A stretch of DNA of 64,000 nt from Liolophura sinensis (GCF_032854445.1 NC_088296.1:2939246-3003245); one strand, 5' to 3'. Positions 21,453-32,869 are shown, counted from the stretch's first letter. Made by a program: numbers and translations. The notes: generated from the letters alone by a model not told the origin.

Positions 21453-22296
21453 GGTTAAATAAGAATAATTTATGTACCGGGCCGATAGAATCATGGCTTA
21501 AGCGGAATTACGTACAAAAACTAGTACAGTGATATCAATTGTAACTCATTAGACGTCTTTTAGTATAGCAGTTCTTCCATGTCTGATCTCAAACTGTCCA
21601 TATCCGCAACTCTGAATGAATTAAAGTCACTATTACTTAAAGTATGGTCAAATGAGTGAGACACTTCATAAAAAAGTCGTTTTCATAACTTCTTTAACCC
21701 TGTTGTAAAGCTTCATAACTGCCTTCATTTCTCCAATTCTAGCAGAAGAACAGTTATCTTGTGTTTCTGACTTAGGTCAGAATATTGTCCAGTAAATAGT
21801 TACTTAACAAGATCGAACTACTTAACAAGATCGAACTACCTAACAAGATTGAACTTTGAGCGATTCAGATCTGTGTATTGTGTGTTAGGCCGAGGAGACC
21901 TTCCATCATGTTTTACTCGTGTGTCCGCAGTACACCGCTCCGAGACGAACGTTTTTTCCTGATCATGCAGATTCTTGGGTTGTTTATTTTTTCAACCTGT
22001 GAGGAATTATTCACATAGGGTCCACACATTTTAAGCCGAGGCATTGTGCCAATAGTTCTCTATGAATTCATTCTTGTGGATTAGAAATACCTGAATATCT
22101 GAAACACATCTTGGTGCAAATCATTTCACGTAATGGAGTTACGATGTAAACAAATCTATGTATGTATAAAGTACACCAATGTGATGTTGTCATCACATTT
22201 GATAAACACTGAGATTAAAACAATACAAAAGAACTAGCCTGGTGCTTCGTCTACCAGCAGAATCCTGGTGTAATGCATGTACCTATAAACTTATAT

Positions 22297-22532
22297 AGGG
22301 GCTTCCATGGCCGAAGTTGTTAGCATGCCAGCGCCTCTCACCAATGCAGTCGCTGTGAGTTCAAGTCCAGCTGTCTTTTTCTCCGGCCGTTCGTGGAAAG
22401 GTCTGACAAGAACCTGCGGATGGTCGTAGGTTTACCCCGGTGTCTTCCCACCATAATGCTGGCCACCGTTGAATAAGAGAAATATTCTTGAGAAGGGCGT
22501 AAAGCACCAATCAAATAAATAAATAAAAAATA
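22297..22532 (+). mobile_element. SINE family B, full length with decayed head
   Basis: Head GGGGCTTCCATGGCCGAAGT, B-box region GTGAGTTCAAGTCCAGC, tail TTCTTGAGAAGGGCGTAAAG, end AAATAAATAAA. In SLC5 intron 2. Confidence 0.88.
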
Positions 22533-23043
22533 AAAATGACAGCAGCGACGACAGTGTGACAGGTGAGACGAGGGAAACTTGTTTTATGGTGATAATTTTA
22601 GGATGTGTACTGTGTTGGGGTTTCGGCAGGCTGCATTCATAATTCTTTCACTAACGAAATCTGAACCACCGTCAACTCTTGCGTTGAGGACTTGACATCT
22701 CAAATGTAGTAAAATAAATAAATAAACGCCTTTTGGGTTGACTGAATTTAGCTGTAGAGCTATTAATATTTTTTAGCTTTACTGCATGTCGACTGTTACG
22801 AAAATCTTGTACCTCATACTGTGTCTTATATAAATATATTTTATTTCACTTATTTCTTTACTACTGTATGCTCAATAATTTCTCATTTTTATGATGATAA
22901 CCATTCCTATAAACGAAGGAAAACTGTGGCAAAAAGAAAAGCTCGGATATCCGGCCAGACACGGACGAACATTTCCACTTGTTTCGACACTGACAGTCTC
23001 GTTGGCTATATTGGCTAAAGATAAGTAATCTTCAACAGACGTA

Positions 23044-23299
23044 CTCTCAAAAAAATACTCTGTAAAGTGTAACAGAAAGTTTGTTGTCTGGGTGAACCTA
23101 GAATATATTCTGTTATTGCAGGAGATTATTTTGTATAATATAACACACATATTCTATTAATTCAGCATAACCATTCTATTAGACTAACAGGATGCTATTT
23201 TCAATATGACACAGTATTGTGTGATAATAAGACAATACCTTCTAGCATCACTCAAACAACACACTTTATGTAAAAGTTAACAGAGTAATTTTTTGAGAG
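23044..23299. mobile_element. MITE copy 1 with TA target duplication, SLC5 intron 2
   Basis: Ends CTCTCAAAAAAATACTCTGT and, in reverse complement, CTCTCAAAAAATTACTCTGT, flanked by TA at 23042-23043 and 23300-23301. The inverted similarity runs about 75 bp. 256 bp, no coding frame. Confidence 0.8.
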
Positions 23300-23738
23300 T
23301 AAGATGTCATATTGTTCTATTCAATATATAGTCCTTGTCCACATTTATGTATGCTAGCAACTCTTATATCAGGTTATAGTTTTGCATACAATATACAGTT
23401 AGTTGTCACGGAAACCAATATGGCAGCGTTGGAGTCATTTGTTTTGATATAGTATGTCTACTTGGTTCCAGCATCCAGCATCCAAATCAATCATCGAGTA
23501 TCATTTGAATGTGACGTAAGACGGTGGCGTAAACGGTCTCACAATTAAAGTCCAATAATATTTAATAGGGGAACGTGAAAATATTGAGACTTCGAGTCCC
23601 GGTGTGAAGTTTACATAAGTCATCGTTAAATCAGCTGACATATTCGTCTTCACACACGACAGCCTGATTTTGCATAAATAACTATTGTCAGACCGGACTG
23701 TCCATAAGAGCCAAATGTCGCCATTAGAACAGGCGTTA

Positions 23739-23985
23739 CACTAAAAAAAGTAATCTTTTAAGTTCTACAGAAAGTCTGGTGTTTCAGTGATGCTGGAATG
23801 TACTCTAACCTAACATTCTGTCATATTCAACAATACCCCGTTAGTCCAATGGAATCTTTATGTTAAATGGAAAAAAATTATGTGTGTTACATTTAACATA
23901 TCATTGTGTTGTAATGGTAGAATACATTCTAGCATCACTCAGACAACAGACGTTCTGTTATTATTAAGAGATTCATTTTTGAGTG
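23739..23985. mobile_element. MITE copy 2 with TA target duplication, SLC5 intron 2
   Basis: Ends CACTAAAAAAAGTAATCT and, in reverse complement, CACTCAAAAATGAATCT, flanked by TA at 23737-23738 and 23986-23987. Shares GTGATGCT.GAATGTA.TCTA with copy 1, so both belong to one family, probably moved by a Tc1/mariner-type transposase. Confidence 0.78.
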
Positions 23986-24744
23986 TAGGCCTACATATGT
24001 GTAAAGATAGTTTGTTACTTCTCGGCAGGCGGTTTTCAAGTTTTTTTTTATGCCATGCGTTGGGCTAGTGCCTTTTTATAGCGCTTGCTATCAACATTAT
24101 TAAATCATCGTCAGGAATACATTGCACTTTTTTCTCTCCCTGTACTTTTGAATTTCAATAAAACCAGGTTATCAGAACTAGTTGTCTGTAATAGCGCATG
24201 CGCCTGGCAACGAAATATGATACACGAGTGAAAGATATCCCACTTTGCGAGATGCGTGGTAGAACCTGACTTTGGACAGCAATTTGTGCATTCTCCAGGC
24301 CTTGGCGGCAATAAGAGGTCTACGACAGCTTGTGCGGCCCGTTTGTGCGATGTAACGTTCGCTGAAGACTGCTTGACTTCCATCAACATAATCTGCAGAT
24401 GTCTACGACACTCCCTATCGTATGTGTGAAGACTTCTTGAGTTTGGCGTAAAACAAGAATCCAGTAAAGAAAAAAATGAACAAAAGGACTTTTGTTATTT
24501 CAGATGAGGTGTGGAAATAGACAGTAAGCGGCTTAACATGACAACTCTTGTCTGTCAAATTTTATTGTGGAATTTTTACGAGGCTTTGCATCATAACGTA
24601 TCATCGCTATGCAACCCCTCGTCCCTCGCACAACTTTTTTCTGGCTTTACCATCTTGTGTGTTCTTTAATGTTAGTATATGTAAAACAATGTAAAGTAAA
24701 CCGTGAGTGTTTCATAATTTGAACATAATTATTAAAATACTCAC

Positions 24745-24813
24745 ATAATTTATAACACCTAGAACGGAGGCTACAAGTCTGACAGGACGGGAGTTGAACC
24801 TCATATCAAGATA
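24745..24813 (-). CDS. SLC5 exon 2 (residues 119-141)
   Basis: Acceptor TATTTCAG, donor TTAT/GTGAGT. 69 bp, phase 0 at both ends. Encodes YLDMRFNSRPVRLVASVLG and on into the next helix. Confidence 0.9.
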
Positions 24814-25296
24814 CTGAAATATAAAAAGACTAAAGCACAAGGAAGGTTTAGAGTTCTGTATTGTTTCTCGTTAAAGAAAATAATATTACTTCTGTATCTT
24901 GTGACTTGTCAAAAATGTTATACAACTTTTTTTAACATTAATTTATTGAGCACCTGTTTACAAATAACAAACCCAGAAAGTCAATTAAATTGAGGATAAT
25001 CCTAGAACAGAGAATAAAAGTCAGCCGACATGCAAAACAAAGAGTCTAAATTTCTTATTAGGCTATGGAATACGCTACGTTAGCAAAACACGATTTGGCG
25101 CGACTCGTATTCCACGCTGATATTGCTGAAAGACAAAACAGTTTCCAGATGACGTCAGCGGAAACAGGTGCCCGAGTTGTAGAAAGAGGACGCCCTTGAT
25201 TAGATAAAATTGATAACATGGCGGCTCTTTTGATTTTCTCAGTGATCGTGATTTGCTTGCTTTGATCAGCGATATCTAGATTGCGTAAAATTACGT

Positions 25297-25352
25297 TATT
25301 TATTTATTTATTTGATTGGTGTTTTATGCCGTTCTCAAGAATATTTCTTTTT
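25297..25352 (-). mobile_element. SINE family B tail fragment, SLC5 intron 1
   Basis: TTATTTATTTATTTGATTGG followed by TTTATGCCGTTCTCAAGAAT is the 3' tail in reverse. It is truncated after the tail. Confidence 0.85.
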
Positions 25353-25583
25353 TGCTATGGCGGGTCTACTAGAGCTGGGTGACAACAATGGCCTGATAGA
25401 TGATGTCAACTAAAGGTTCAAAGTTCTGAGCTAGCGATTCCTCTATTGCAAGAGCAAGACAGAAAGGTCATTATTAACACTCCTAGGAACAGACAGCCCA
25501 TCTGTCAGATATACGGTCGAAGCCAAATTCATTTCAAACATATCGTTTGTATACATCAGGCCAACCGATTGTGAAGAACTCAC

Positions 25584-25937
25584 CTCTTATGAACTGGTTA
25601 GTTTCAATGGATGAAGAAGGGGGACAAACGTCTGGGAGATGATGAGACAACAGAAGAAATACCCAATGAGACCCATCCAGTAGTGAGTGCCGTACGCGTA
25701 CATTTCTGCTGGAAAGCCTAACATCATAATGGACGATTCGAAAGATACAATCAGTGACATGGCAACCGGGCCTACTTTCTGTTTCCGATTCCCGAGGAGG
25801 TATTCAGCGGTTGTTTTCTGTTTCCCGCCCGAGCAAGCAAAGAACACGCCGATAGCAGACGACATTACGATTGTTGCACCGAAGATGACATAATCGGCCC
25901 AGTGGAAGCCTCTTGGGACGTAGTCTGAATCCGCCAT
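25584..25937 (-). CDS. SLC5 exon 1 (start codon, residues 1-118)
   Basis: The ATG at 25937-25935 has a strong start context (AAGATGG). An upstream in-frame ATG at 25991 would add 18 residues but gives no better match to the family. The exon encodes the first two to three membrane helices. It ends at donor GAG/GTGAGT (25584/25583). The third codon from the end region is TAA (25587-25589), giving ...LKLTSS-stop-E before exon 2 YLDMRF, where the family has a Tyr-Glu-Tyr-Leu-type sequence. Confidence 0.9.
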
Positions 25938-25999
25938 CTTGGTTTCTGATCCCACAGTAGCGAAAGGGAGCAAACTGTAGGCTGAAAGCATTTCTGTTT

Positions 26000-27160
26000 C
26001 TCAAACGGTATCCACATTTGCCCAAAACACCGAAACTGTAACTAATAGCGTCTCCATTATAGGTTGATCTTATTTAAATTGAAAACTGAAGTAATGTGTT
26101 TAATATAGGCTTGTGCAATAAAACTGCTTAAATCTTCCCACAAATTTAGAAGAAAAAAAATGACCAGAGAAGCATTATGACTGAGTGACTGAAAAACTAT
26201 GACTGAAACAATAAACACGAAATGATGTTACGCCATTCTAGAGTGTTTCGGTGAAACACGGCAAATTAACTATATTTTGTCTACTTTCAAAAGTTTGCAA
26301 CTATATATTTCGTAACTTTCCTTGCAAATTAAACACCTATTGACATTAAAAACTGTAAACAACGTTCTTTCTAACACAGTTTCTAGAGGATGGATTTAGG
26401 AAGTTCTATAGAAATGCGCGTTTATCACATCGTTGTATATGTTCATGCAACTATATGCACACTGAAAATGCGGAGTATGTTTGTGTTAAAAAAGCCCATC
26501 AAATGTAGTATATTTAGGTTACCTTAAAGCAGTTTCTAATTCTTATTTAGTTTTCCAGCAAAAAAATATATTGTTAGGGTATCGTTTTAAAGAAACCTTA
26601 CCTGAACTAGAAAATGAATTTGAGTATTGCAGATTTAAGACTACGTCTTACCTGAGTTTGTTAGCCAGACAGCGCCCTCTATAATGACACAGATGAAAAA
26701 TCGTCCACGTACAGGCACCCCGAAATGACGCAGCATGTTCACATTACCATCTTAGCGTGACTAGGAATTTCGTTACAGATACAACTTCTTTTCGGAAGCC
26801 AGGTGGGCCAGATCATTTTGTTGTTTGTGAAAATATTATCCAGGTCGGCGTGCTTATATATTTCACATCTTATACATCTGTTGCTAAAAGGACGATCGTG
26901 AAAAGGCGTGAGGCGCATAAGACCCCAGAGCTATCCAGTTCTGCCGCGACCTTTTTAAGCCGCGATTTTTTTTTATGCCGTAACTAGGAAACTAATATCT
27001 GCAATGTACTTATTTTGTACTCTCGGCCTAACATACCGAAGAAATGTGGAGCAGCAACTTTTATGCTTTTGACCATTTATATCGCGTCTTTAAAAGTCAA
27101 GTGCGGCTTTACGTCAGGACGATTATAAAGATTCCTGAAAATCCTGCATACACCTGATCC
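26000..27160. other. 5' flank of the SLC5 gene, no other gene seen
   Basis: Should contain the promoter and 5' UTR of the minus-strand SLC5 gene. I see no clear TATA box or non-coding first exon that I can defend. Confidence 0.4.
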
Positions 27161-27176
27161 CAGTTGTATGGGTTAA

Positions 27177-27419
27177 TTTCTTTATTTATTTGATTGATGT
27201 TTTACGCCGTACTAAAGAATATTTCACTTATAAGACGGCGACCAGCATTATGGTGAGGGGAAATCGGGCACAACGCGGGGAAAACACACGACCATCCGCA
27301 GGTTGATGCAAGACCTTCCCATGTACGGCTGGACTTGAACTGACAACGGCCGCATTGATGAGAGACACCTGGGTGATTGCGGTGCGCCAGCGCGCTTACG
27401 AACTGAGTCACGGAGGCCC
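27177..27419 (-). mobile_element. SINE family B, full length with target duplication
   Basis: Bounded by a 16-bp direct repeat, CAGTTGTATGGGTTAA at 27161-27176 and CAGTTATATGGGTTAA at 27420-27435 (one difference). The head in reverse is GGGCCTCCGTGACTCAGTTC. This proves target-primed insertion for the family. Confidence 0.95.
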
Positions 27420-27435
27420 CAGTTATATGGGTTAA

Positions 27436-27480
27436 AAATTCTTGAATACACCGTAAAAACACCCGTCAAATAAATAAAGC
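27436..27480 (+). mobile_element. SINE family B tail fragment
   Basis: TTCTTGAATACACCGTAAAA followed by ACACCCGTCAAATAAATAAA. It immediately follows the target duplication of the preceding copy, so that copy landed in or beside an older one. Confidence 0.75.
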
Positions 27481-27744
27481 GAACGAGTAACTTATCGATC
27501 ACCTACATGGCCACACCAACACTTTGTTACGCCTTACCTTTACCTTTTGTTCGGTAGTACTTAGTCTAACGGGTTAGATCGTTGCCTTTTAGCAACAACC
27601 CCTGCCTCTACCAGTTATATCGCACATATCTTTGGATCGCAGGAGGTTCATTAGATAACTTTGGATTCTATGTGTCCAAGGTGACATTCGTATACCAGCT
27701 GTCCACCAATATGGACGTTCTAGCTGAATAACGGAGAAGGCCGA

Positions 27745-28040
27745 TTCCTAAAACGACGTTTAACATCATCGTACGTAACAAGTTTTCAGTCATATGATGA
27801 CGTCCTTAGAAGTGTAGGTATGTGTAATGTGCCTCCTTGATACAGAGCGGATTTTCACCGCTCTTTATTTACTGCTGCTTCACTGAGACGACTTATATAC
27901 TGCCATTATACTGATACGGGTGAGCCAGTCGTCAGGGTAACCCCTTGATGCTGCATACCGAGCAAGGAAGCTAAAACTTTCTCTTTTAAGGTCTTCGGGA
28001 AACAGTAGATCCAGGGCCAATAATGGGTAGAGTCACACCT
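27745..28040 (-). mobile_element. SINE family A, diverged
   Basis: Shows, in reverse layout, TTTTCAGTCATATGATGACG, TGTAATGTGCCTCCTTGATA, CACTGAGACGACTTA, ATTATACTGATACGGGTGAG and TTTCTCTTTTAAGGTCTTCG, all landmarks of the copies near 58 kb. Confidence 0.85.
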
Positions 28041-28157
28041 AAGGCCTTAAAAGAGGGAGTTGTATCTGCCTTGTTTGGTGTTCAGCATAAAAGGGATAAT
28101 GCAGCGATTGCTTGACGCGTAGGTCACCGTCGACTCATAAAACTGATAGCTATCGCA

Positions 28158-28263
<106 letters not shown>

Positions 28264-28327
28264 TTCTTCACTTCTTTACATAAGTTGACTACCAACCTAA
28301 TAGAAACCAGTTATACAACTACAACGT

Positions 28328-28699
28328 TGCAAATTTTGTGTTTCATGTTACCAATTTTAACTTCCGTATTAACGCTGATATGAGCTGTAATTCCCAAATC
28401 TACAGTGTGTCTTAACCTGCTCTAATTGTAACAAATTCTACATAGGCGAAACCGGTGATTCATTAAGGAATCGATGTAGTGTACATAGGCAACAAATTAA
28501 CGCGCCAAATTTACAGATTTTACCTGTAACCAAACAGATCGCATCATGTATCCGTAACCTACACAGTGGGCCCAAGTTCCACATAATACCCTTCTTTAAA
28601 TCATCGGTGAATAAAGCTCAAACCAGCGAAATCAAAGAAAAGTACTTCATTCATAAATTTAAATTTGAACTTTGGGAGATAATCTCTTCGAATAGATAA
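28328..28699 (+). pseudogene. Penelope-like retroelement end with GIY-YIG domain, broken
   Basis: One frame reads NFNFRINADMSCNSQIYSVS. After a frameshift near 28410 it continues LTCSNCNKFYIGETGDSLRN, then RCSVHRQQIN and further to KEKYFIHKFKFELWEII and a stop at 28697-28699. The CxxC pair, YIGETG, Arg...His and the Glu in KEKYF are the marks of the GIY-YIG endonuclease at the C-terminus of Penelope-like elements. No reverse transcriptase part is visible upstream; the (AT)n tract lies there instead. A host GIY-YIG gene is less likely because of the frameshift and context. Confidence 0.7.
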
Positions 28700-30229
28700 T
28701 CCCCTGGGCAAGTTTGAAATTTATTTTATGTCGCTGTCATGATACCGGGAAACTAGTAAGCTGAATCAACAAGTTGAAACAACTCAACCTGTTGAGTCTG
28801 TCTTATACATATAAGAAAGATGACAAACTTAACTTGGAGCCATCATATTACTACCATGGATCAAGTAAGTTGTCCTTGACTGGTGTGCGACCAATCAGAG
28901 CGAAGCTTTCCTCTGTGACCTGATTTTCCTGTTACCGGATTTGTCTGACTAAACTAACATCCTACATACTTGAATTAGCCAATGGAAAAAATACTTGTTC
29001 GACTGTTTGATTCATACATCATTGTAAAACCTAATGCATCAGCTTTCGGATGAACTTTTTCATGATATGGGACTATTTTCTCATGTTTTATGTCCACTTA
29101 TGTAAAGATAGGGCTTGTGTCCAAGGCATTGAAATTTAACATGTGCCTGTTACATGTTATACACATATATAATGGAATAAATAGCGTTCGGACGATTCTG
29201 TCACTTACGGTATATACCTGCATGTATAAATCAACGAGTGATTTTAAAATCGGAGGTCAAGGACGCTTTGAAAATGTCGGCCTATGTGAATGTTATGACC
29301 GTAACAACACTGCGATTGCACTTCAACGTACACATTAATATACGAGTGTTTGTTTTATGCCTTTGGTCTGGATTGCCAATGAACTCATGTACAGTCCTAC
29401 AGAGATGACCACTGGTCCACATCAAGATCAGCTGAAGGATTAGTGGACCACCCATACCTTGTTACAAGACTGTTACGCTTGTCTCTACCACGCAAATGTT
29501 GACAAACTGCCTATAATCATCATATCGTCTGGCTAGCTGCGATCAACCAGGGCTTACAGGCTTTAAACATTCATGGCCCAATGCCAGAATTGATGGCTAG
29601 AACATTACAGAACAATGTATTACCTTGTCGAGGCCATGTAATGGTAATTTATCCTTAACAATGTTTGTCATTACTCGGTTAGACAAGAACCCGCAGTTTA
29701 TCACAAATTATGTGATACAGTGTCGAGACATCTTATTTTTTCTTACATGTACTCAAACATGTACAGATATGATCGTCGCACAAAGGCTCTGCCCATTTCG
29801 TCCATTTCGTACAAGACCCCTGGTTTTAGGCACTGACATATGACCTTATCAGGGAAGAACTACCGTAATAATGTGTTTGTGGACTGTGTAGGCTTCCAGA
29901 AACCTAAGCAGGGAACTAATCAGCCTTGTGACTTAGAAGCATTGTGACCTGGCATTAAGGAACCCGAAAATCTAGCCACATAGAAAGGTGGCGCAATAAA
30001 ATACACCGCCTTACCTTTAACACAATATAAACGAATGGAACAAGCTGGGAAACTTTTTGAGCTTGAAGGAAGAATCGCCCCACGAATAACTAGGAGAAAG
30101 GACAGGTTTTAGGACGAGAGTTCCGCCGAACTGAAGTCTAGAACCATCTGAGGATACAAGACACAGATGGAGTTCGTTACTTCCGTTATCACATTTGATT
30201 CGAAATCTAAAATAGATACTGACATATTT
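28700..30229. other. no gene seen
   Basis: About 1.5 kb without recognisable coding or repeat structure, apart from a short piece (29085-29160) resembling 7625-7720. Confidence 0.4.
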
Positions 30230-30352
30230 TTTTTTATTTATCTATTTATTTATTTGATGGGAGTTTTACGCCTTTCACAAAAATGTTTCACTTATAAGAC
30301 AGCCAGCATCATATGGTGGGTTAAACCGGGCAGAGCCCTGGGGAAACCCAGC
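30230..30352 (-). mobile_element. SINE family B, 3' half
   Basis: TTTATTTATTTGATGGGAGT, TTTACGCCTTTCACAA and AACCGGGCAGAGCCCTGGGG in reverse layout; the head is missing. Confidence 0.85.
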
Positions 30353-30919
30353 TGACCGTGCTGAGCTAGAACAATAAACACCCTACAGAGATCTCTACCG
30401 ACAACAGTTGCTTACTCTTATCAGCCTAAAAAAAAAAAAAAACAAGACATTGACATAATTTCTCAATGCCTTTAGAAAAAAAACAGATATATGTATTGTA
30501 TATATGGATATGCCTTTTAATCCTGCTAATTAATTGTTAATTAAATTAGTCCATTGTATCAATTTTTTGACCTTTCCTATATGCAGGCTTATATTTGAAA
30601 AATCATATATATACATATGTATGTATACGTCGTGGGAATATACCAGTTTATTATATACCACTCAAAGTCCTCGACCTACCCAAGTGTCCACGATAAACCT
30701 ACATGAATGTGGATATAGACTTCTCACGGCTCCGTCAGGACGTGGGTCGCTGTGGGCAGATCCGGGGCTCCGGCTGTGAGACAAATAGTCCCTGACAGCG
30801 GGAGACAACGCAGGGATCGACCTCTGGCCGCCGGAAAGGGCCAGTTATGAATGAAAACCAATTGGTGTTATTGACACTTAACAAATGAGACCAACAATAG
30901 ACCAAGAAGAAATGAATTG
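30353..30919. other. no gene seen
   Basis: Unassigned sequence with an A run at 30428-30442. No feature recognised. Confidence 0.4.
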
Positions 30920-31205
30920 ATGCTTGGGGTTTAACTTAACTATTTTTCGGTCACATGGCGACGAGAAATCATTAGGAGTGTGTACACATAGTGTGTCTTC
31001 TTCAATGCGAGTCCATGCCGCCAAAGTGCTGCCGCCATAGAAGAATCATGCTAAAGACACCAGGCATGACACCTCACGCATTCACATAATACTGACACCG
31101 AGTCAACCAGTCCTGTTTCCTTGTTCTAACCTCATAGTGCTGAGAGTTAAGCGAGGAAGCAACAAGTGCCATTTTTAAAGCCTTTGGTATGACCTGACAC
31201 GGGTT
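30920..31205 (-). mobile_element. SINE family A, diverged
   Basis: TGCTTGGGGTTTAACTTAAC at the tail side, then TTCGGTCACATGGCGACGAG, ACACCGAGTCAACCAGTCCT and GTGCTGAGAGTTAAGCGAGG. It resembles the 14.3-kb copy more than the 58-kb copies. Confidence 0.75.
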
Positions 31206-31214
31206 AGATGAAGA

Positions 31215-31330
31215 GGATTTTATTTTGATTTGATTACTTGTTGTATATCACCACGTACTCAAGACTTTTTTTCACTTAAAAACACGGCGGCCAGTATTTT
31301 TATGTGAAGGAAACCGGAGTGCTCGTGATA
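31215..31330 (-). mobile_element. SINE family B tail fragment, diverged
   Basis: TTTGATTACTTGTTGTATAT, ACGTACTCAAGACTTTTTTT and GGCGGCCAGTATTTTTATGT, the tail in reverse. Confidence 0.7.
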
Positions 31331-31659
31331 AACCACTGACCTTTGGTAAGTTACAGACGATCATTTCCAAGTCATACAAATACCATGTTGGTGTTAGGAA
31401 TGCGTTCTCCTTCGAGCTTCGTGTAAGACCACACACATGAGCGGCGTCGATCGCTTCTTGTCACTAAGGCCTCAAAAACAATGCAAGCATGGGAATCTTC
31501 TGGACGAGAATATGATTGAGGGTAGGTCCTTGACCACGTGACCACGGCCCGTTCATTACTCTCCTATGAGTTTTGTGTTTTCCGTGGTTCCACTTTCACC
31601 AATACTACGGTTATCAAACAGTTATTAGGAAACAGTTATTTTCTGCACAACAAGATTTC

Positions 31660-31862
31660 TTTAAGCCTCTGCAGCCTAATGGTTAACGCGCTAGTGCAGT
31701 ACAATGATCCAGGATCCCCTCACTAATGTGATCGCTGTGAGTTCAAATCCTTCTCATGGTGGCTGTTTCTCCGGTCGCACGCGGGAAGGTCAGCAACCTG
31801 CGAGTTGTGGCTGTGAGTTTACCCTGTACTCCTCCCACCAAAATTCTGGCCGACGTCGAAGT
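31660..31862 (+). mobile_element. SINE family B, head and body, tail lost
   Basis: Head CTCTGCAGCCTAATGGTTAA with CGCGCTAGTGCAGTACAATG, B-box region GTGAGTTCAAATCC, body GGAAGGTCAGCAACCTGCGA. It stops at GCCGACGTCGAAGTTAAGTG. Confidence 0.85.
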
Positions 31863-32242
31863 TAAGTGTTATTGTCCCCGTGACAACCTGTGTCTATTGA
31901 ATAACAATTTCAACCTACGTCACACGTTACTACTATAGAAAGTACTATGTCTGTGATATTCCTTCGAATATAAGGGTCATGTCCGACAATCGTATACCAT
32001 TCGTAGTCCGTTAAGTGCGTTCCAAGTCGATAATAGCAAGATCCATTTCCAAAACTACGTTTTAACATTAGCTCCCAAAAACAAAGGTATGTAAGAAATT
32101 ATGCAAATAGGAAATAAAGCCGGTAACACAGAAGAGAGAAGCGGTCATCAGTTTTCAATGATGCCGGGCAGACAGTGGATATTCCAGACATGAATTCCAT
32201 ATCAAAGTTCAAATTCGTAGTCTAACATTCAAACGCTTTCAC
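31863..32242. other. no gene seen
   Basis: No feature recognised. Confidence 0.4.
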
Positions 32243-32259
32243 TTTAAGTGTAGTATTTG

Positions 32260-32517
32260 GGGGCCTCCGTGGTTCAGTTGGTTAGCGCGCTAGCGCAGCG
32301 TAATGACCCAGGAGTCTCTCATCAATGCGGTCGCTGTGGGTTCAAGTGCAGCTCATGCTGGCGTCCTTTCCGGCCATATGTGGGAAGGTCTGTCAGCAAC
32401 CCGCGGATGGTCGTGGGTTTCCCCCGGTTTCCACCCACCATAATTGCTGGCTGCCGTCGTATAAGTGAAATATTCTTGAGTACGGTGTAAAACACCAATC
32501 AAATAAATAAATAAATC
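32260..32517 (+). mobile_element. SINE family B, full-length reference copy
   Basis: The best-kept copy in the window: tRNA-like head GGGGCCTCCGTGGTTCAGTT then GGTTAGCGCGCTAGCGCAGC, B-box region GTGGGTTCAAGTGCAGC, body, tail TTCTTGAGTACGGTGTAAAA, end AAATAAATAAATAAA. A short direct repeat TAAGTGTA flanks it (about 32244 and 32518). Copies would depend on another element's reverse transcriptase. Confidence 0.95.
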
Positions 32518-32654
32518 TAAGTGTATTAAATTTTACAAAGAGTACATGCGAGTAAATATGGACGTAGTGTCCAGAATCTCCGCGACTCTGTTTTATAGCT
32601 GTGTCTCATTTCTCTTCACCCAGATTTAAGGGAATAAAAGCATCCTGTCGAGAG

Positions 32655-32760
32655 ATTGTTGTTTTAGGCCGTACCCAAGAATACTTCACTTATACGACAG
32701 CGACCACCATTATGTTTGGAAGGACGGGGGAAACCCACAGCCATCCACAGATTTCATCTG
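32655..32760 (-). mobile_element. SINE family B fragment
   Basis: GTTTTAGGCCGTACCCAAGA, ATACTTCACTTATACGACAG and ACGGGGGAAACCCACAGCCA, tail and part of the body in reverse. Confidence 0.8.
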
Positions 32761-32869
32761 GTTGATTCAAATTGCCAAATACATGCTAAAACCAGGTTTG
32801 TATGATGAATATCGGTATATAACAATTAGTATAGTCAGGAATCTGGTATTTCCGATAAGTGTTGATGAA

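Larger units (their letters stand above)
7983..25937 (-). pseudogene. SLC5-family sodium/solute symporter gene, 16 exons, with disabling lesions
   Basis: Sixteen exons on the minus strand join in phase to about 662 residues, the normal length for the SLC5 family (sodium-coupled uptake of small solutes across the plasma membrane). Family marks: first membrane helix with YVIFGATIVMSSAIGVFF (exon 1), TAEYLLGNR, GGIKAVIWSDALQ (exon 5), FNPDPRTRHTFW (exon 7), and LFSASLSTLSSGFSATSA (exons 9-10), which carries the serine-rich helix 8 lining the second sodium site. By resemblance it is nearest the monocarboxylate/multivitamin group (SLC5A6/8/12), but substrate cannot be told from sequence. Four lesions: TAA at 25587-25589 where the family has Tyr, acceptor lacking AG before exon 9 (14777-14778), +1 base in exon 12 (near 11626-11630), -1 base in exon 13 (A run 10465-10468). 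All other splice sites are canonical. It could be a young pseudogene, a null allele, or a real gene damaged by assembly errors. The intact transposase next door argues against a generally error-ridden sequence. Confidence 0.85.

Noticed and set aside
24111-24389. 92-codon minus-strand frame in SLC5 intron 2, considered as an extra exon.
   Set aside because: Exons 2 and 3 already join in phase with continuous homology, so no extra exon is needed, and the sequence resembles nothing in the family.
25584-25600. A different exon 1 donor that would avoid the TAA.
   Set aside because: The only nearby alternative GT (CCA/GTTCAT) is a poor donor and would drop conserved residues. GAG/GTGAGT is near-consensus and fits the phase.
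32260-32350. tRNA-like sequence with A-box and B-box regions, considered as a tRNA gene.
   Set aside because: It is the head of a full SINE with body and A-rich tail. The same head recurs many times, and no clean cloverleaf with an acceptor stem is seen.
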